A program made the position numbers and the translations under genes. DNA of 60,000 bases, from contig NC_087070.1 in the NCBI RefSeq assembly GCF_963678635.1, positions 37,586,600 through 37,646,599 on the forward strand. The letters run 5' to 3'. The notes beneath the pieces were generated by a model. The model saw only the letters and a list, made by a program, of their open reading frames with translations, had not been told where the DNA came from and did not search any database. Positions 53,401-60,000 of this stretch are shown in pieces; position 1 is the first letter of the stretch, and the number at the start of each line of letters is the position of its first letter. Source of the DNA: Symsagittifera roscoffensis (taxonomy: Eukaryota; Xenacoelomorpha; Acoela; Convolutidae).

Positions 53401-53750
53401 CCAGGTAATTACCAAAATAAAAAAAAAACAAAATGGAAATTTTTGGGTAGGTTTGATTAATTTTCACTTTACTTTCTCAAAATTTACGATTAACTTCACT
53501 ATTTTCCGGGAATTTCACTGCTGATTCAGCTTTTATTAGCTTTCTTTTTGGTATTAAGAGCCCAATGTAACCCGCTTTTTAGCTCTAATAAGGCTAGATT
53601 TTGTCGTATATCAGTATTTTGAGAAAAAAACTGGAAAAAATCTTTTTTTTTATTCAAAACTTTGTATCATTGTCTCAAAATGATGCCAATTAAAATAAAA
53701 GTTGAGCTCAATTTTGAACTCTGTACGTAAAAGCAATTTTTCAATTATTA
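50443..53750. repeat. About 3.3-kb tandem repeat, unit 1
   Basis: Starts AAAGATCTAATAAACCATAA and is repeated from 53751 at an offset of 3308 bp. Sequence is highly similar throughout, with scattered substitutions and small indels. It includes a homopolymer of about 17 C at 51317-51333 and a 64-codon open frame at 51713-51907. The composition is otherwise AT-rich with many T-runs. Confidence 0.9.
51713..51907 (+). other. 64-codon open frame conserved in all three tandem units
   Basis: Repeated at 55010-55204 and 57923-58117. It encodes YSRGYNLASFLQITKIESLK, then ALENFSPVKLRLRQFNLSLS. A core of about 100 bp from GATTATTCAAGGGG is identical in all three units although flanking DNA differs. It contains CTTCTTTTTTACAG followed by ATCACG, which looks like a 3' splice site, so this may be an exon relic rather than an ORF. 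No family is recognised. Confidence 0.3.
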
Positions 53751-56700
53751 AAAGATCTAATAAACCATAAAACAAATTAAGAAAAAGAAAAAGTGTGGAG
53801 ATCAACGAGTTTATTAAATAATAGTTGTAGTTTTTGAGAATTGTGTTTGAAAATTCATCCAACCCTTTTTTTAATTACCAGGATGATAGTTTTGATAAAA
53901 CCATGAGAAAAATAAGAATTTATGTCAATTTGGCAAGAATGTTCAAGTTTTTCAGAATTTGTATTGATTTTAACACTGATTGACAAAAACTGAGGAAAGT
54001 TCAGTTCATGAACTAATCACGAGTTATTTCAACAATTGAGGCTAATATTGATCAATTGAAATGATTTTGTAACTAAATTTACATTTAACTTGAAGAAAAA
54101 ATCTGTAAAACAGCCTAGCTCAAATTATATCAAATCCTATCGCATTTCCAAATTTTGAGGAAAACTAAAAGAAAATTCAACTTTTAATGGAAAATTTTGC
54201 GTAATTAAGGGTTCTTGTTTGTACTCTACTTGTAATTGTAGTTGATACTTCAGAATTATGAGAGAACCGATCATAAAATTGCCAAAATTTGAGTTTTTTG
54301 AAACTTTTCAAAAATTTTGATATTTCTGCATGAAAAACTCAGTTTTTTACCATTTTTTTAATCAAACTAAAAAATTTCATCTTGAACGCTCATAACACAT
54401 CTTGACAGATGAAAATTCTGTTGCCAATTTTATTACGTGAACAATTGTGTATTTTGTCTTAATATAGGGAAATTTCGGACGCCAACTTTTTTTGAAAAAT
54501 ATCATGTGAAACTGAGTATAAACTATCTTAACTTTTTGAAAACTATTCCCTATCTTGATACCTTGGGAAAATCATTCACATTTCAGACCGGATGTTCCTT
54601 TCTGGGTCTGCGTCCACTCCCGCCCCCCCCCCCCCACACGTCTGCCCCAATTTAAATCAGTAGCCATACAATTTCCTTTCATGAAAATTGTATGGTTATG
54701 AAAATGGCCATAAAAGTTTGCGTTTTGCTTATGACGATTCAACAATTCACCGATTTCTATACCAAAATTTTTTTTTAAATACTAAAGAAAAATTCGACTA
54801 CACCGTTTTTCAAAAATGTATGATAATTTTATGATTTTTTTAATAGAATTAGTGAATATAATTGTGATGGTTATGATGCGCAGCCCGGGTACAACAGAAT
54901 CGTATAATTACATACTTCAATCAAGATCATTTAAAACTATTGATATCTTAGAAAAAAAACACTTATAAAATACAAAAGTAATTTCGTTTTCGGATAATAA
55001 GACGATATAATGTGTAAATTCCCGGTATCTTTTGATTATTCAAGGGGATATAACTTGGCTTCTTTTTTACAGATCACGAAAATCGAAAGTTTAAAAGCAG
55101 CTCTAGAAAATTTCAGTCCTGTTAAATTAAGGCTTAGACAATTTAACCTTTCTCTACCTCGAACGAGGATGTTATTTTATGGGAGTTTTTACACCAAGCG
55201 CTGATAAGAAAAATTGCGTCCGCTGAAGGGAAAAGAGAGACTAATTGGCGTTTAAACTAATTTAGCTTTTGAGTTTCTTTTTAAAAGCTTGAAACATTGA
55301 TTGAACATTTCTGAAAAAACTGTCATTAACTAAAACGAAGGAAGTAAAATGATCCTTTCAATTCTCTACTTTTCGCAGTCACTAAAAAATAACCTCTCAT
55401 CGCTCTGGGTTGTCTATCTCAGACACTTCATGAACTGTGCTAAATAAAAAAACTGATCAAAAACGGTTTATTCTTTTTTCACAAACAACCGAAAATTTAA
55501 TTGCATGCAAATCATTGGGCAATTAATCTATGTCGAAATTGAAATAAGACTCTTGGTAAGGCTTCAAAAGCTTCAATTTTCTAAATTCTAAATCTCACTT
55601 TGGATCAAGTACTTTAAAAAGAAAAATTTAAATGAATGTCTTAGATGTAGGTTTTTTTCTAATGCAAGCAATGCCAAGTTTTAAAAAGTTATCAGGTTTT
55701 AGATTAAACGATTTTTTTGATCTCCAGGATTCGATAAGTAATTGCTGATATAAAAAAAACCAAGCGCATAAAACTTCCGCACGTTACTCAAAATTCAGAT
55801 CAACTTGACAATCCCCCCTGCTGTTTTCATTTTTTCCTGAAATTGATAAATCAAATGATGACATGCATATAAGCAACAACTTTCATAACATTGCTTTGGC
55901 CGAAAACTACTTGACTTTAAAACACACTCTTAGGTTCTCAATTTTTACATGTGCTTTTGAATGTTTTAGTTCGCCCTAATTCTTTCTCACTTGAACATTT
56001 TTGAGAAAACTTCCGACAAAAAAATCAAGAACAAAAAGCAAAATACTAACTAGTTTGCAAGAAAAGTGATAGTTAATGAAATCAAAAGTTGTTTTTTCCT
56101 CGAAAGTTGCTTAAATATTTAACTCTAGCAGCTGAACAAGGGAACCCTAAGAAAGACATTGACAAATAACATCGTATCATTTGGACGGTATCAGTTCTAG
56201 TTTCATTTCTGGCAGCAAATTGTTCGTTCAATTGATACTATTTTCCTCCTAAATTCCCCACATCTGACTAAATTTTCTTGCAAACTGAGTTCAATAGGGA
56301 AAACATGTTATAAGCAGAAATTAAGAAGAATCTTAAATTAGAACATTTCTAAAGAAAAATCATAAAAATTATGTTTTAAAAGCAACAGAGGTAATCATCA
56401 GTTATGAAGAAAATTTTGTAGAATTTATTCAAATCTATAATAAACTTTTTTAAAAAACTTTCCTCAATTTTGGTAATTTTTAGCAAAAAACTAATCATTT
56501 TCATCATTTATCTGAAAGTGTTAATTATTATCATGAAAAACTTCACACAAGTTGTACAAGTTTGGGTAAATCATTGAGTAAAAACTGAAGAGGAGTTGAA
56601 TCATGGAGTTTGATCTAGAAATTTCAGTGAATTATGCGCTTTTCATTCAATTAATTTGATTTTTTGGTTCAATTTTTCGTAAACTAGGCAAAAAAACCAG

Positions 56701-57788
56701 GTAATTACCAAAATAAAAAAAAAACAAAATGGAAATTTTTGGGTAAGTTTGATTAATTTTCACTTTACTTTCTCAAAATTTACGATTAATTTCACTATTT
56801 TCCGGAAATTTCACTATTGATTCAGCTTTTATGAGCTTTCTTTTTGGTATTAAGAGCCCAATGTAACCCGCTTTTTAGCTCTAATAATGCTAAATTTTGT
56901 CGTATATCAGTATTTTGAGAAAAAAACTGGAAAAAATCTTTTTTTTATTCAAAACTTTGTATCATTGTCTCAAAATGATGCCAATTAAAATAAAATTTGA
57001 GCTCAATTTTGAACTCTGTACGTAAAAGCATTTTTTCAATTAGATCAGAAGCAACAATTCACCAGACAAAATTATGCGATTTCTGCAATTTTTTTCCAAA
57101 AACTAGAAATTTTTGCGATTTTCTTCCAAACTTTTTGACTTTTTCCGAAAATTCAGTAGGTTTTAAGCCGCTATGAGCTTTTATTTTGATATTCAGAACC
57201 TTATATAATCTGCTTGTGAGCTCACATTAGGGTAAAATTTTATCATTTTTTAATGTTTTGAGTGAAAATTTTGGAAAAATCCATATTTTTGCAATTTTTT
57301 CCAAAAAAACTTGGAATTTTTGCAGTTTTTTTTCCAAAAACCTTGGTTTTTTTGAGTTTCAGTAGGTTTCAGCATTTTTTCAAAAGGAAGATTATCAATT
57401 TAAAGAGGTAATAGCTCGAATTTTAACAAACTTTATCGTGTTTTGAAGTTTTTTGAAAAATTTTTGATAAAAAATCCAAGTTTTTGCTCAAAATCTCTTA
57501 CCATTGACTTACCATGTACCAAAAAACTAATTAAAAGACCTTCATTACACAATCTACACGTAATTAACAATTAATTTTTCCAATTAGATAAGGCGCACCG
57601 AGATTTTTGCAAAAAAATAGACATTTTCACACAAAAACCAAAAAAAAAATCGTTTTTCTTACTCTTACCATCACACTGAAACCTTACCATCGCTATTCCC
57701 TAACTTAATACATTGTAGACTTTATTCCCTATCTTAATCTTGTGACTTTCTCTTTTCATAGACTTAGTGAAAGGAATTTTGTTGATTT
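53751..57788. repeat. Tandem repeat unit 2 plus extension
   Basis: 53751-57044 repeats unit 1. The following 57045-57788 is not in unit 1 but begins again at about 59890 after unit 3, so units 2 and 3 share a longer period (about 2.9 kb from 54870 to 57789). The C-run is shorter here (54623-54635). The extension is made of short repeated words such as TTTTTCCAAAAACT and AATTTTTGCGATTTT. Confidence 0.85.
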
Positions 57789-60000
57789 TGATGCAAAACC
57801 CGGGTACAACGGAATCGTTTATTTGCATACTTCAATCAAGATCATTTAAAACTATTGATATCTTAGAAAAAAATACTAATAAATACCTAAGTAATTTCGT
57901 TTTTGGATCATAAGACGATATAGTGTGCAAATTTTTGTTGTCTTTTGATTATTCAAGGGGATATAACTTGGCTTCTTTTTTACAGATCACGAAAATCGAA
58001 AGTTTAAAAGCAGCTCTAGAAAATTTCAGTCCGGTTAAATTAAGGCTTAGACAATTTAACCTTTCTCTATCTCGAACGAGGATGTTATTTTATGGAAGTT
58101 TTCAAACCAAGCGCTGATTAGAAAAATTGCGTCCGCTGAAGGGAAAAGAGAGACTTATTGCCGTTTAAACTAATTTAGCTTTGGAGTTTCTTTTTAAAAG
58201 CTTGAAACACTGAATAAACAATTCTGAAAAAACTGTCATAACTAAAAATTAACCTCTCATCGCTCTGGGTTGTCTATCTCAGACACTTCATGAACTGTGC
58301 TAAATAAAAAAACTGATCAAAAACGGTTTATTCTTTTTTCACAAACAACCGAAAATTTAATTGCATGCAAATCATTGGGCAATTAATCTATGTCAACATT
58401 GAAATAAGACTCTTGGTAAGGCTTCAAAAGCTTCAATTTTCTAAATTCTGAATCTCACTTTGGGTCAAGTACTTTAAAAAGAAAAATTTAAATGAATGTC
58501 TTAGATGTAGGTTTTTTTTCTTATGCAAGCAATGCCAAGTTTTAAAAAGTTATCAGGTTTTAGATTAAACGATTTTTTTGATCTCCAGGATTCGATAAGT
58601 AATTGCTGATATAAAAAAACCAAGCGCAAAAAATTTCTGCACGTTACTCAAAATTCAGATCAACTTGACAATCCCCCCTGCTGTTTTCATTTTTTCCTGA
58701 AATTGATAAATCAAATGATGACATGCATATAAGCAACAACTTTCATAACATTGCTTTGGCCGAAAACTGCTTGACTTTAAAACACACCCTTAGGTTCTCA
58801 ATTTTTACATGTGCTTTTGAATGTTTTAGTTCGCCCTAATTCTTTCTCACTTGAACATTTTTGAGAAAAAATCAAGAACAAAAAGCAAAATACTAACTAT
58901 TTTGCAAGAAAAGTGATAGTTAATGAAATCAAAAGTTGTTTTTTCCTCGAAAGTCGCTTAAATATTTAACTCTAGCAGCTGAACAAGGGAACCCTAAGAA
59001 AGACATTGACAAATAACATCGTATCATTTGGACGGTATCAGTTCTAGTTTCATTTCTGGCAGCAAATTGTTCGTTCAATTGATACTATTTTCCTCCTAAA
59101 TTCCCCACATCTGACTAAATTTTCTTGCAAACTGAGTTCAATAGCGAAAACAAGTTATGAGCAGAAATTAAGGAGAATCTTAAATTAGAACATTTCTAAA
59201 GAAAAATCATAAAAATTACGTTTTAAAAGCAACAGAGGTAATTATAATTTATGAAGAAAATTTTGTTGAATTTAATCTAATCTATAATACACTTTTAAGA
59301 CAAACTTACCTCAATTTTGGTAATTTTTAGCAAGAAAACTAATCATTTTTCATCAATTATCTGAAAGTGTTAATTATTATCATGAAAAATTTCACACAAG
59401 TTGTACAAATTTGGGTAAATCATTGAGAAAAAACTGAGGAGGAGTTGAATCATGGAGTTTGATCTAGAAATTTCAGTAATTTATGCGCTTTTTATTCAAC
59501 TGATTTAATTTTTTGGTTCAATTTTTTGTAAACTAGACAAAAAAACCAGGTAAATACCAAAATAAAAAAAACAAAATGGAAATTTTTGGGTAAATTTGAT
59601 TAATTTTCACTTTACTTTCTCAAAATTTACGATTAATTTCATTATTTTCCGGAAGTTTCACTATTGATTCAGCTTTGATGAGCTTTCTTTTTGGTATTAA
59701 GAGCCCAATGTAACCCGCTTTTTAGCTCTAATTATGCTAAATTTTGTCGTATATCAGTATTTTGAGAAAAAACCGTGGAAAAAATCTTTTTTTTTATTCA
59801 AAATTTTGTATCCTTGTCTCAAAATGATGCCAATAAAATAAAATTTGAGCTCAAACTTAAATTCTGTACGTAAAAGCATTTTTTAAATTAGATCAGAAGC
59901 AACAATTCACCAGAAAAAATTATGCGATTTCTGCAATTTTTTTTCCAAAAACTAGAAAATTTTGCGATTTTCTTCCAAACTTTTTGACTTTTTCCGAAAA
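57789..60000. repeat. Tandem repeat unit 3, 5'-truncated, runs off window
   Basis: Resembles unit 2 from about 54870 onward (CCCGGGTACAACxGAATCGT) and extends into the unit-2-type extension at 59890-60000. It lacks the first 1.1 kb of the unit. Its opening 150 bp are more diverged than the rest. Confidence 0.85.

Overview
This is an AT-rich eukaryotic window, most likely from an invertebrate animal. It has one recognisable host gene with short GT-AG introns (74 and 85 bp), and the rest is dominated by animal-type mobile elements: two non-LTR retrotransposons, a very long Ty3/gypsy-like LTR element, and broken Polinton/Maverick-type (virus-like DNA transposon) genes. I cannot name the species from sequence alone. 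There is no bacterial signal (no operons, ribosome binding sites or CRISPR).

Region 1 (1-8515, minus strand): the 5' half of the CCR4-NOT deadenylase gene CNOT7/CAF1/Pop2. Exons 1-3 lie at 8515-7999. Exon 4 is at 72-1 and runs off the window. The intervening 7.9-kb intron holds a tRNA-derived SINE-like stretch, a 290-bp tandem duplication and an antisense, decayed non-LTR element (about 3568-7890) with SGNH-esterase-like, PHD-like, RT, CCHC and restriction-like-endonuclease modules.

Region 2 (8516-33613): duplicated intergenic DNA, then tandem fragments of a repeat rich in perfect inverted repeats. This repeat behaves as part of an LTR: the same sequence followed by a second shared block occurs at about 11207-16637 and 32873-33613. 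The 5' copy is split by a nearly intact CR1-like LINE (11376-15964) with a clean 10-bp target-site duplication. Between the LTR-like copies lie a 2.4-kb leader, a broken gag, and a pol with RT, RNase H, integrase, an acidic tail and a macro-domain-like C-terminus. After pol comes an unusual second cassette: a coiled-coil protein, an SGNH-hydrolase-like protein and a long unrecognised protein ('ORF X') present in two tandem copies.

Region 3 (33614-38500): mostly non-coding, with a diverged minus-strand ORF X homologue (35471-36340) and an adenain-like Polinton protease pseudogene (about 38020-38477, minus).

Region 4 (38529-48180): a 431-bp tandem repeat carrying a 10-bp perfect inverted repeat, then two tandem minus-strand copies (offset about 4.2 kb) of a broken protein-primed family-B DNA polymerase gene of Polinton type.

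Region 5 (48181-60000): a short array with TGACGTCA palindromes, then three copies of a roughly 3-kb tandem repeat running off the right edge. I see no convincing gene there.

Nearly all mobile-element ORFs carry stops and frameshifts, often readable as TGG to TGA, CGA to TGA or CAA to TAA. The window therefore looks like a heterochromatin-like nest of decaying elements around one conserved gene.
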